Origin: Prolixibacteraceae bacterium UBA5740
GTDB taxonomy: Bacteria; Bacteroidota; Bacteroidia; Bacteroidales; Prolixibacteraceae
DNA: 20,537 nucleotides
Assembly (NCBI GenBank): GCA_002419285.1
Contig: DIFU01000042.1
Span: 24,452 to 44,988, forward strand
Direction of reading: 5' to 3'
Made by a program: the position numbers and the translations under genes. Below are positions 1 to 8,238 of this stretch, in pieces (position 1 is the stretch's first letter; each line of letters starts with the position of its first letter). The notes under the pieces are model-generated. The model saw nothing but the letters and a program-made list of their open reading frames with translations, ran no database searches and was not told the DNA's origin.

Positions 1-49
1 TTTCCATGTTACCCTCGGGATCATTGAAGATCAATGTTTCTGAAATCAT
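1..49 (-). other. Possible C-terminal scrap of a second carboxylesterase, or the start of an unknown gene (cut by window edge)
   Basis: Reading the minus strand from an ATG at 49 gives 16 codons, MISETLIFNDPEGNME, running off the left edge. The stretch ETLIFNDPEGN looks like the tail of type-B carboxylesterases and aligns by eye with ETMILNDNCELKNDP at the end of the esterase next door. Stop codons (TGA, TAA) lie directly upstream in the same frame, so no longer esterase body is attached here. It could be a remnant of a duplicated esterase or a chance match at the start of an unrelated gene. The match is too short to decide. Confidence 0.25.
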
Positions 50-96
50 TCAGGCTTATCCTTTCTTGAAACAAATTAGGCGGTAAATATACAGCA

Positions 97-149
97 ATAT
101 TAAAAACACAGGAAATATATATCCCTGTCAGGTTATATATTCCTGTGTT
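97..149 (-). terminator. Rho-independent terminator behind the carboxylesterase gene
   Basis: On the minus strand, AACACAGGAATATAT (149-135) is followed 12 bases later by a complementary arm ending in TTCCTGTGTT (122-105). The stem has 10 uninterrupted pairs, then one bulged base and further A/T pairs. It runs straight into TTTTTAATAT (104-97). It lies 35 bases after the stop of the carboxylesterase gene, in the right orientation to end its transcript. Seen directly; function inferred. Confidence 0.75.
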
Positions 150-183
150 CCCAATTAACAAGCAAGATTAGAAAAAGCTGGAT

Positions 184-1857
184 CTAAAGCAATATCCGGG
201 CTTCCCTGTCAGGATCATTTTTAAGTTCACAGTTATCGTTCAGGATCATGGTTTCCCCATTCGCTGTCGAATATTTATTCCATTGCGGCAATCCTCCCCC
301 ATTGGGATCGCCAGTCCGCATAAATTGCAACAGGGCACCGCTCATGTTTTCAGATAGTTGCCTGGGTCTGATTCCGCCTCCCGTATGGGTTAGCATCAGA
401 TCTGTGTTGGCAAACCAGAAACAGATATCCAGACAGTGGAACGCCCTCATCCTGCCGTTGAACAAGGGTGGCTCCCAACCAAACCAGGCAAGGTAGACCG
501 GCGCTTTTTGCGTTGCCTTGGCATCAGCAGTGGCAATGACTCCTTTGCGGTTACTGCTGATCAGGGCAAGCAACTCGGCAGGCTTTGCATTCGGAAATAC
601 TTTTTGGTAGGCTTCCACAACCGTACCTGCCTTATCGCCCAAATTGCCACCACGCATGCCTCCCTTGGAAAGCATGTCAATTACACCTTCTTTGGTGATT
701 TGCTCCAGTTCCGGATTGGTGCGGGTCATCGACCATTCATGGAAAGTTGTACAAATCATCATGGGAACATCTGATGAAAGACCATCAGCTTCGCTGTAAA
801 ATTTTCCCAAAGGAAGGTTGATGCCATCAGCTACGGGTCCGAATCCCCCCCGCATTCCCGGCGTGCCGATCTCGGCTGAAGCCTTCTGTAAAGCCTTGTT
901 GGCAAGGTGGATATAATCTTCCCAGGGCATTTCCTGCAACTTATCTACCTCCGAATCCTGCAATCCAGCCTCTTGAAGAATATATTTCCCTAATTTGGAA
1001 GAATAATCTTGTGGTATGGCCTCGATGGTTGATCCGCTCAGGGGAACAGCCTTGTGAATCAAGCCCTGTGCTGCTGGCATGGCAGCCAAAACACATACTT
1101 TTGCTCCTCCACCCGATTGCCCCATAATGGTCACATTTCCGGGATCACCACCAAAGTTTTCGATGTTGTCGCGGACCCATTCCAGGGCAGCCACCATATC
1201 GAGGGCGCCTACATTGCCTGAGTGTTTGTACTTTTCTCCACCCACGCCCGACAAGTCACTAAAACCAATGGGGCCCAAACGGTGATTAATCGAAACAAAC
1301 ACGATGTCTCCCTTACGGCTCAAACTTTCACCATTGTAGCCATCCTGCTCGATTCCATTACCATTGGTATATCCGCCACCGTGCAACCATACCAGAACTG
1401 GCCGACGGGCATTATCGGTTGCAGGAGTCCAGATATTCAGCCGAAGGCAATCTTCACTGACATCATCATAATTCCAATGGTCAACAAACGAGGCCCATTG
1501 GTTGCCATACCTGTTATTCATGATCTGAGGTGCCGTGTTGCCCCACCAGACTGCAGGCCTCACATCATCCCATAATTCAGGCGGTTGCGGTGGCATAAAC
1601 CTGTTTTTTCCAGAAGTGTCGGCACCATAGGGAATACCTCTGAACTGATAGATCCCTCTCAGCATAAAACCCTGGACTTTACCATATTTAGTAGTTGCGA
1701 TGGCAATGTCATCCCCTACCATAAGAACCTGTGCGTCTGATCCGGAATCAGTGGCTGAAACCGGGGCCGAACAACCCGCAGCCGGTACAATCGAGGCCAA
1801 GCCTAATCCGGCAGCCCCCACACCCATAGTCTGGAAAAAGTCTCTTCTTGAAGCCAT
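184..1857 (-). CDS. Tat-exported type-B carboxylesterase (alpha/beta hydrolase)
   Basis: Predicted serine esterase of the COesterase (type B) family, hydrolysing carboxylic ester bonds of an unknown substrate outside the cytoplasm. With the start at 1857 it has 557 residues, a usual length for the family. The N-terminus SRRDFFQTM is a twin-arginine signal followed by a small-residue hydrophobic stretch; AAGC at residues 26-29 could be a lipoprotein site, but it is a weak one. Family marks are EDCLRLN (135-141), oxyanion loop HGGGY (159-163), nucleophile GQSGG (Ser248), probable acid Glu374 in TTFHEW, and catalytic His474 in RAFHCLD. The frame is open upstream to a TTG-less leader ending at 1920, but the Tat motif fixes ATG 1857. 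A TAGTTTTG element at 1925-1918 suggests its own promoter even though a second esterase lies 84 bases upstream. The substrate cannot be read from sequence. Confidence 0.93.
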   Translation of the reverse strand: MASRRDFFQTMGVGAAGLGLASIVPAAGCSAPVSATDSGSDAQVLMVGDDIAIATTKYGKVQGFMLRGIYQFRGIPYGADTSGKNRFMPPQPPELWDDVRPAVWWGNTAPQIMNNRYGNQWASFVDHWNYDDVSEDCLRLNIWTPATDNARRPVLVWLHGGGYTNGNGIEQDGYNGESLSRKGDIVFVSINHRLGPIGFSDLSGVGGEKYKHSGNVGALDMVAALEWVRDNIENFGGDPGNVTIMGQSGGGAKVCVLAAMPAAQGLIHKAVPLSGSTIEAIPQDYSSKLGKYILQEAGLQDSEVDKLQEMPWEDYIHLANKALQKASAEIGTPGMRGGFGPVADGINLPLGKFYSEADGLSSDVPMMICTTFHEWSMTRTNPELEQITKEGVIDMLSKGGMRGGNLGDKAGTVVEAYQKVFPNAKPAELLALISSNRKGVIATADAKATQKAPVYLAWFGWEPPLFNGRMRAFHCLDICFWFANTDLMLTHTGGGIRPRQLSENMSGALLQFMRTGDPNGGGLPQWNKYSTANGETMILNDNCELKNDPDREARILL

Positions 1858-1917
1858 ATTTATTGGTTTAATAGGTTTATATAAATATTTGATTCTCTTT
1901 ATAATAAAACTAGTTAT

Positions 1918-1925
1918 CAAAACTA
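1918..1925 (-). promoter_or_regulatory. Candidate -7 element upstream of the carboxylesterase
   Basis: TAGTTTTG on the minus strand fits the Bacteroidota -7 consensus TAnnTTTG exactly. It lies about 60 bases before the ATG at 1857. No good TTTG is seen at the -33 position, which would fall in the end of the preceding esterase gene. Inference from consensus only. Confidence 0.35.
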
Positions 1926-1941
1926 TTTAATTACATAAAGA

Positions 1942-3105
1942 TTATTTAAAGAGCTTTGGAGCGAGTTCGGAAAGATAGATGCGCCATTCAGGCCAGGTGT
2001 GTCCGCCTTCCGATTCAAAATACTCATACTTAAACTGCTGTTCGTCGTATAATTTCCGGAGGTTGACCACTCCTTCATAAAGGAAATCCTGCTTCCCGCA
2101 CCCAATCCAGTAGAGTTTCAGACCGCTGTTTTTCAATGCGGCAATCTGGCCCTTGTGTTTTTCCGGATCATAATTACCCATCCGGTTTCCGGTCATGAGG
2201 CCCATCGACATGACACCTATATACTTGAATAGCCCAGGATTATTATTGGTAATGGTCATGGTATGGCCACCCCCCATCGACAATCCGGCAATGGCACGAT
2301 GGTCCGGGTCAGACTGCACCCGATAATTTTTCTCTATAAAAGGTATGACATCCTGAACCAGGCTCTCCTCAAATTTACCGGCTAAACTCATCCTGTCGGC
2401 AGGAGCTGCCATGACAGGTGCATCTCCGGGAGCTGCCGCTGCCCAGGCATTTCCGTTGGTCATCACAATTATCATTGGAATGGCTTTGCCTGTTGCGATC
2501 AGGTTATCCAAAATATAAGGAGTACGCCCCAGGGTAGTCCATGCATCTTCATCACCACCTGCTCCGTGAAGCAAATAGAGAACCGGGTATTTTTGGTTCC
2601 CTTCGGCATATCCGGGCGGGGTATAAACATACATTCGCCTGTCCATCTTTAACACTGGTGAAGTGTACCATACCTTGGAAAGGGTTCCATGCGGTACGTT
2701 ATTGCTACTGTATAAATGCCCCCGTTCCCCGTGAACTATAAACATGCTTTCGTTTCGGGTTCCATCCCTTACTGTCAGGCCATTAGCCGGATCAAGGGTA
2801 CGTACTCCATCCACCTGAAAAGAGTATGTATACATCTCAGAAGGAATGGGATCTATGGTAAGGCTCCATAATCCTGTATCATTACGGCTCATTTCGAGCG
2901 ATGCACCCCATCCCTGCATCCAGCTTCCCGAAAGGGTTACCTGTTCTGCATGTCGGGCAAGTAACTGAAATTTGACAGAACCATCTTCATTTACAATTGG
3001 AGAAACAATACCGCGCTGTCCAAACTGGGCGGAAGAGGTGTGCATATTACAGGTTAAAACAACCAGTAATATTAACTTAATCCATAGGTTTAATTTTCTT
3101 TTCAT
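1942..3105 (-). CDS. Exported esterase, enterochelin/feruloyl-esterase (EsteraseD) type with N-terminal E-set domain
   Basis: A 387-residue exported esterase. Residues 1-26 form a signal peptide (MKRKLN, hydrophobic core, then SSAQ). Residues about 30-125 look like the early-set/CBM48-type beta domain seen before many esterases of this class. From about 140 onward comes the alpha/beta hydrolase fold of the EsteraseD family: YPVLYLLHGAGGDEDAW (173-189) around the oxyanion site, nucleophile GLSMGGG (Ser276), acid Asp340 in CGKQD, and His369 in EGGHTW. This layout is known from feruloyl and acetyl-xylan esterases of plant-polysaccharide-degrading Bacteroidota, so release of acyl groups from a polysaccharide is a fair guess but not shown. 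ATG 3105 is the only start that keeps the signal peptide. It sits 84 bases upstream of the carboxylesterase, in the same direction. No polysaccharide-utilisation genes (SusC/SusD) lie within view. Confidence 0.9.
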   Translation of the reverse strand: MKRKLNLWIKLILLVVLTCNMHTSSAQFGQRGIVSPIVNEDGSVKFQLLARHAEQVTLSGSWMQGWGASLEMSRNDTGLWSLTIDPIPSEMYTYSFQVDGVRTLDPANGLTVRDGTRNESMFIVHGERGHLYSSNNVPHGTLSKVWYTSPVLKMDRRMYVYTPPGYAEGNQKYPVLYLLHGAGGDEDAWTTLGRTPYILDNLIATGKAIPMIIVMTNGNAWAAAAPGDAPVMAAPADRMSLAGKFEESLVQDVIPFIEKNYRVQSDPDHRAIAGLSMGGGHTMTITNNNPGLFKYIGVMSMGLMTGNRMGNYDPEKHKGQIAALKNSGLKLYWIGCGKQDFLYEGVVNLRKLYDEQQFKYEYFESEGGHTWPEWRIYLSELAPKLFK

Positions 3106-3464
3106 AATTTGGTTTAATTATTGATTTATATTATTTTAAGACATCTAATTTAACTAATACACGAAATCACATTTCTTTGTTTTGACCTTTGAAACATCCG
3201 TTATGATCCATATTTTGCAAGGAGTTCCGTTTCAAAGAGCAACACTCTTTCCAAAAGAGCATATTAATCGGAATACCATTCTATCTGAAAATAAGTGGCG
3301 AATCAGGGTAATCTTTTCATCGACTGAAGTTTGATTGTATTTGTATATTTTGGTTTAACCATTGGGATAGAAAATGCAACCTGATTATAAGTTAATTCGA
3401 AATTAAGTAACCTCTACGACTGATTAAAAAGTTTACGACTCCATATGGGATTTTTTGTGAATCA
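3106..3464. other. 359-base intergenic gap with inverted repeats, no convincing gene
   Basis: This gap lies between the AddB-like gene and the exported esterase, both on the minus strand, so it should hold the end signal of one and the promoter of the other. I find no TAnnTTTG element on the minus strand and no clear hairpin with a U-run. It does hold two overlapping sets of inverted repeats at 3187-3259 (listed separately) and a 43-codon open frame at 3203-3334 that I do not accept. The rest is A/T-rich and unremarkable. Confidence 0.5.
3187..3259. repeat. Nested inverted repeats (possible operator or alternative hairpins)
   Basis: A 9-base arm CTTTGAAAC (3187-3195) is repeated inverted as GTTTCAAAG (3229-3237). 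Overlapping its right arm, AAAGAG (3234-3239) pairs with CTCTTT (3245-3250) across a 5-base loop, and CTCTTT can instead pair with a second AAAGAG (3254-3259) across a 3-base loop. The three arms are mutually exclusive, as in a switch or a cluster of operator half-sites. Seen directly; any role is inference. Confidence 0.5.
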
Positions 3465-6332
3465 CTATTTACGGCATATTCCCTTGTATGGACAATATTC
3501 GCAGCGCTCCCTAAACTCTGTTTGACCGAACACTGTATTTTCAGAATAGATTTCGCTGATAATTGCCTTTATAGAAACACCTGATTCCTCGAATACTTCA
3601 CTCATTTGAAGTGGTTGGTTGTTAATACGGATCACAGGATTAAATGACTCATCCCGTAGTTTCAGGATTGCATAAATGGTTGCTCCAATTTCAGAATGAT
3701 GATACGATTCAGATTTCAGTATGTAACCATAAACCAGGGCCTGAAGAATTTCCTTTTTTATCTTTTTCTTTTGGTGAACAAATACTTCATCCAGGGTTTT
3801 ACAAGACAAATCGGACGACATGAGGCTTCCCGTTTTATAATCAATTACCCTGATTACGCCGTCTGACTGATCCACCCGGTCGATCTTCCCTCCTATTTTT
3901 ATATCCCTTTGCACACCATCGATTTCCACCGGCAAATTCTGGTACCACGATGATTCCAGTGAATGGATGGTGAGCGGTGCATTTTCCGAGTCTATCTCAA
4001 CCATGTTACGCAAATAGGTCCGCAAGGTCGAAAATATCAGCAATGCCTTACCGTCGAGATCTATCGCAGAGGCATAATTTTCTTCTTTCCTGAAATATTC
4101 GGTGATGAATGCCCTCCTGATTGCATTTTCAATGGAAACCTTGTCCTGCTTCAGATCATCAAATGCTTTTCGGTCGAGCACCTTACCAATCAATGGGTTA
4201 TACAAATTCTCAACGGCTTTGTGAAAAAGGTTTCCAAAAGTGCGCCGATCTATCTCCTCACTAATTTCATCCGGCTCTTCGAGCTGCAGGACATATTTGA
4301 AATAGAATTTGAGCCTGCATGTCAGGAACTGGATAATTGCGCTTGGTGAAAGTGCCTTCCCATCCCTGTTTTTTTGCAAAAGGAAATCAGAAATCTCCTT
4401 TCCTGAAGGCACGGAAATGGTTGACGCCGGCCGGCCTGAAAATGGATAATCAAGATTTCGCCTGCTTACCTGATGGGGTGAATGGAGCATCAGCTGGAAG
4501 GCATATCGGCTGAGTTCACCTCCTGTCGTTCCTTCCCTGATTGTATTCCAGGCTGCAGTAACATTGCTGGCGCGCTGTATCAGTCGATAGAAGTAATAAG
4601 AATACATGGCGTCCTGATCATCAATTCCGGGCAAACCAAATGCCTTCCGTATATTATAGGGAATCATTGATGGAGCAGTAAATGCCCTGGGCCAGGTCTC
4701 TTCATTCAGGCCAATAATGATCAGGTTCTCAAAATCAAGACACCGGGTTTCCAGAATTCCCATCACCTGGATACCTGAAAGCGGTTCGCCTTCAAATGGG
4801 ACTGAAACCTGGCCAAGATACTGGTTTAACAGACGGAAAAAGATGGATGGAGTCAGAATGACTGACTCAGGAATAGCGGGATCCGCCATAACCATTTGAA
4901 GTTTGTCAATGGCCTCGTACATGTGAAATATAAGTTCACGAGACATCGTGTTCCCTTCATCATCTTCAAAACTGTGGTATAATCGATCCAGTATCAGCAA
5001 GAAATACCCCGGATATCCCGAAATGTCCTGCGGTAGGGTAAAAATGGCTTCATGAAGGGGTGAAAACTTCAATTCCTCAGAACTGATGTATATCTTATTT
5101 TCCATCGACCATTTTTTCATCTGCTCTTTGACCATTGCAGGTTCAGACCGGCCAAGCAACTGATGATTCAGGATATCAAAAACTGGCCTGTAATAGAAAT
5201 TGACTGGCGTGCCTGCCTCAATCCTTGTATTTTGAAGGAGCGTCCTCAAGAGGGTAATTAAGCCCATCACTGAAGCATGCTTTAACGGAAATCCCATGGT
5301 TACATTCACACTTCCTGCAGAAGTGGGTATGGCTCCCAGAACCGGAAAAAGCAATGTCTCATCGGCCAGTACGATTGCCAGGTCATCAAACTTACTGATT
5401 TCACCCAGTTTTTTCTCATCAAAAAATGGAGGAATGACCTGCGACTGACCATAGGATGAAGGCACTGACACAATGCGAATATTTTTAGGACTGAGAAATG
5501 AAGTATGGTCAAACTTAAAATCTCCGGGAGGTGGAAACGCTGAAATGTTTTCCCGCAGGAATTTCCCGGCATCATTGATCCCGTTTTCATAGTAATACTG
5601 GTCATAATCCCAGAAAAACTCGGCTCTGTCCTGTTCAGTCAACCACCGGAACAATTTCTTTTCACATTCATTCAGTGCATTCAGGCCAATGACCAGGTAT
5701 TTGCAGGCGGTCAGCTTCCGGGAGGTTTCACTCAGTCTCTCAACGCCATCCCTTATCACCATTCCTCCATATCCCAGTCCTAAAGAAGCCAGGCCTGACC
5801 TGAATTCTTCATACACCGGAATAAGGGAATCCCATAACGAAATAAACTCCTTTTCGTGTTTCTTCTCTTCCCAGTGCTTAACGCTTCCCCAAAATTGCAT
5901 CAAGGCTTGTTTCTGGGAATCAGTCAGATAATCGAATCCTTGTTCGATCTCTTTCAGTTCAGCCAGGTTTCTGAACATGTCACGGGCATCCACCAGATAT
6001 TTATCAGTGTCGTCAAAATCAGCCAGTAACATTTCACCCCAGAAATAAAAATCATCAAAAGTCTCATTCGAACCTGACTTTTTACGATAGGTGTCATAAA
6101 GATAGGATATGAGCCAAAGTCGGTCAGGCACCTGCATCCCCGAAAGGGATAATAACAATTCGTTTATGGTGGTGATCTCCGGTCCCAAAACCGGCCGCTT
6201 CAATAATTTCTGCAGATAGGCAGAAAAGAAAACTCCCGAACGACGGTTGGGAAAGACCAGGCATAAATTATGCAATTCAGCGTGATACTTTTCATAAATA
6301 TATGAGGCACACGACTCTAGAAATCGTTGCAT
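3465..6332 (-). CDS. AddB-like PD-(D/E)XK nuclease with degenerate helicase domain and Fe-S staple
   Basis: A 955-residue protein of the AddB type, the nuclease subunit of AddAB-like double-strand-break repair enzymes. The N-terminal helicase-like part opens with LVFPNRRSG (25-33), where active helicases have a Walker A loop; no GKS/GKT is present, so ATP use there is doubtful. GILETRCLDFENL (525-537) and GLNEETWP (541-548) match the conserved helicase-like core of AddB. The C-terminal nuclease carries His704 (NLFHKAVE), Asp818 (GKIDRV), DYKTG (831-835) and Q864-x3-Y868. Four cysteines, Cys672, Cys944, Cys947 and Cys953, bracket the nuclease domain exactly as the 4Fe-4S staple does in AddB. 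The usual partner, a UvrD-like AddA helicase/nuclease, is not adjacent: upstream is a SulP transporter. It is 123 bases from that gene, so probably transcribed separately. Confidence 0.88.
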   Translation of the reverse strand: MQRFLESCASYIYEKYHAELHNLCLVFPNRRSGVFFSAYLQKLLKRPVLGPEITTINELLLSLSGMQVPDRLWLISYLYDTYRKKSGSNETFDDFYFWGEMLLADFDDTDKYLVDARDMFRNLAELKEIEQGFDYLTDSQKQALMQFWGSVKHWEEKKHEKEFISLWDSLIPVYEEFRSGLASLGLGYGGMVIRDGVERLSETSRKLTACKYLVIGLNALNECEKKLFRWLTEQDRAEFFWDYDQYYYENGINDAGKFLRENISAFPPPGDFKFDHTSFLSPKNIRIVSVPSSYGQSQVIPPFFDEKKLGEISKFDDLAIVLADETLLFPVLGAIPTSAGSVNVTMGFPLKHASVMGLITLLRTLLQNTRIEAGTPVNFYYRPVFDILNHQLLGRSEPAMVKEQMKKWSMENKIYISSEELKFSPLHEAIFTLPQDISGYPGYFLLILDRLYHSFEDDEGNTMSRELIFHMYEAIDKLQMVMADPAIPESVILTPSIFFRLLNQYLGQVSVPFEGEPLSGIQVMGILETRCLDFENLIIIGLNEETWPRAFTAPSMIPYNIRKAFGLPGIDDQDAMYSYYFYRLIQRASNVTAAWNTIREGTTGGELSRYAFQLMLHSPHQVSRRNLDYPFSGRPASTISVPSGKEISDFLLQKNRDGKALSPSAIIQFLTCRLKFYFKYVLQLEEPDEISEEIDRRTFGNLFHKAVENLYNPLIGKVLDRKAFDDLKQDKVSIENAIRRAFITEYFRKEENYASAIDLDGKALLIFSTLRTYLRNMVEIDSENAPLTIHSLESSWYQNLPVEIDGVQRDIKIGGKIDRVDQSDGVIRVIDYKTGSLMSSDLSCKTLDEVFVHQKKKIKKEILQALVYGYILKSESYHHSEIGATIYAILKLRDESFNPVIRINNQPLQMSEVFEESGVSIKAIISEIYSENTVFGQTEFRERCEYCPYKGICRK

Positions 6333-6419
6333 GACGAAACATTTTAGGTCGTAAGATAGTCATTCTGCGTTGCAATGTACGACTTACCTCCCATGAATAT
6401 TTAACCTATAATTTATGAA

Positions 6420-6442
6420 ACCGGGCCTGTCCTGTTCCCGGT
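6420..6442 (-). terminator. Probable terminator behind the SulP gene
   Basis: On the minus strand, ACCGGG (6442-6437) pairs perfectly with CCCGGT (6425-6420) across an 11-base loop, 14 bases after the SulP stop. The tract that follows (TTCATAAATTA) is only moderately U-rich, so termination may be partial. Confidence 0.5.
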
Positions 6443-6456
6443 ATGTCAATGGAGTA

Positions 6457-8130
6457 TTATATCTTTGAAATGGAATGTTCGGCCATTGCCTCACATTCAT
6501 GAAGTAATGCCTTTGCGGCAGGCAATGCCTCATCAAAGCTGGTGAAGATATGTTCCCTTCCGATGAAGTCAGCAAGTCCGCTTTTTTCCAGAGCCTTGAA
6601 TACATCAGGCTGGACACCCGACAGAACAACCTTTTTGTGATGGTGTTTCAGTTCACTCAGTGTCTCTTTGAAATTATGTATGCCTGTGGCATCAATAAAA
6701 GGAACATGCCGCATGCGAATGATCATTACCTGGGTGTGCGATTTGAAATTTTTCAGCACTTCCTGGTATTTCTTGGCCGCTGCAAAAAAGAATGGTCCGC
6801 TGATTTCATAAATTTCAATGCAGCCTGGCACATCGCTGTAGTTGTCGAGAAGGTCAGTTTCAATATCTACGGGAATGATATTGCTTCCTTTTGACATCCT
6901 TTCCATGAACAAAAATGCAGCAAGGACAACCCCGATCTGAATTGCCACGGTAAGGTCAACCAACACAGTCAGTATGAAGGTGGTCAGGAGAATAAAAATG
7001 TCATACCGTGAGCCTTTCAAAATGGATACAAATGATCTCCATTCGCTCATGTTGTAAGCTACAACAATCAGGATACCGGCCAGACAGGCCATGGGGATCA
7101 TTTTGGCCCACTGGCCAAAAAAGAGCATGATCAAAAGCAGCGTAAACGCATGAATAATTCCGGCAATTGGAGTCCTGCCCCCATTCCTGACATTGGTGGC
7201 AGTCCGGGCAATCGCTCCAGTAGCAGGAATACCGCCAAACAAGGGTGTCACCACATTGGCAACTCCCTGTGCAATGAGCTCGGTATTGGAGCGGTGGTTA
7301 CCCCCAATCATTCCATCTGACACCACGGCTGAAAGCAATGACTCAATTGCTCCCAATAGCGCAATGGTAAATGCTGGTTGTACATATTCTGTCAAATTGC
7401 TCCAGTCGATGACTGGAAGGTCGAAGGAAAAGTTGCCTTTTATCTCGCCAAAAACGGTTTCTATGGTACTTACCGGCATCCCGGTAATGGCAACAACGGC
7501 AGTAACCAGTACTATGGCAAAAAATGATCCCGGAATCTTTTTAACCACATGTTTTGACAACAAGGTTATCAGGATGGTAGCCACCGTAATGCCAACTGCA
7601 TATATGTTTACGGAACTAATGGCTCCGGCATATGCATGCCATTTTTGAAGAAATTCGGAAGGGACTGATTCAAGCTCCAAACCAAAAGCATCTTTCATCT
7701 GGGTCGAAAAAATCACAAGCGCAATTCCGCTGGTGAAGCCAACAATAAGTGAATGCGGAATATATTTCAATACTGAACCCAGCCTCAGCAAACCGAAAGC
7801 AATCAGGAATACACCTGCCATGATTGTCGAAATCAGCAACCCATCAAGCCCATACTGAGTAACGATCCCAAAAACTATCACAATAAAAGCACCTGTCGGA
7901 CCTCCAATCTGTACGCGGCTGCCTCCAATGGCTGATATAATAAAACCAGCGATTACGGCCGTAATCAGGCCCTTTTCGGGCGATACCCCGGAGGCGACTG
8001 CAAAGGCAATTGCCAGAGGAAGTGCAACAATACCAACAATGATGCCTGCAAACAAATCTTTCTGAAATTGCTTGCCAGAATAACCGGTCTTGAGAACACT
8101 TACCAGTTTGGGATAAAACAATCTGCTCAT
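6457..8130 (-). CDS. SulP family anion transporter with STAS domain
   Basis: An inner-membrane transporter of the SulP (SLC26) family, 557 residues from ATG 8130, which is normal length. Bacterial members carry sulfate, bicarbonate or dicarboxylates, and the sequence does not tell which. About a dozen hydrophobic segments fill residues 28-410, starting with DLFAGIIVGIVALPLAIAFA. IGGPTGAF (75-82) and the stretch from GGNHRSNTELIAQGVAN (276-292) to GGIPATGAIARTATN (299-313) are core family motifs. Residues about 435-542 form the cytoplasmic STAS domain, with FIDATG (478-483) at the site that corresponds to the anti-sigma-antagonist phosphorylation loop. The frame extends five codons upstream to a TTG, but ATG 8130 lies just behind AAAGGA and gives a normal N-terminus. 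The GntR-type regulator gene lies 108 bases upstream on the same strand; whether it controls the transporter is open. Confidence 0.93.
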   Translation of the reverse strand: MSRLFYPKLVSVLKTGYSGKQFQKDLFAGIIVGIVALPLAIAFAVASGVSPEKGLITAVIAGFIISAIGGSRVQIGGPTGAFIVIVFGIVTQYGLDGLLISTIMAGVFLIAFGLLRLGSVLKYIPHSLIVGFTSGIALVIFSTQMKDAFGLELESVPSEFLQKWHAYAGAISSVNIYAVGITVATILITLLSKHVVKKIPGSFFAIVLVTAVVAITGMPVSTIETVFGEIKGNFSFDLPVIDWSNLTEYVQPAFTIALLGAIESLLSAVVSDGMIGGNHRSNTELIAQGVANVVTPLFGGIPATGAIARTATNVRNGGRTPIAGIIHAFTLLLIMLFFGQWAKMIPMACLAGILIVVAYNMSEWRSFVSILKGSRYDIFILLTTFILTVLVDLTVAIQIGVVLAAFLFMERMSKGSNIIPVDIETDLLDNYSDVPGCIEIYEISGPFFFAAAKKYQEVLKNFKSHTQVMIIRMRHVPFIDATGIHNFKETLSELKHHHKKVVLSGVQPDVFKALEKSGLADFIGREHIFTSFDEALPAAKALLHECEAMAEHSISKI

Positions 8131-8238
8131 TTCCTTTATTTTCAAAAACAGGCCACGAAATTAGGCAATCCCCGACCCCGTTGTTCTCCATATGAGAATT
8201 TTCATTCCAATATTAACCCAATCTAATGTCAGGGACCT

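Noticed and set aside
248..1575. Plus-strand open frames within the carboxylesterase
   Set aside because: They are shadows of a strongly conserved esterase on the other strand and show no family motifs.
3203..3334. A 43-codon plus-strand frame starting MIHILQGVPFQ in the gap before the esterase
   Set aside because: It overlaps the nested inverted repeats, has no promoter-like element before it, resembles no protein I know and is short enough to occur by chance.
8131..8145. TTG start five codons upstream for the SulP transporter
   Set aside because: The ATG at 8130 lies directly after a purine-rich AAAGGA stretch and gives a normal SulP N-terminus.
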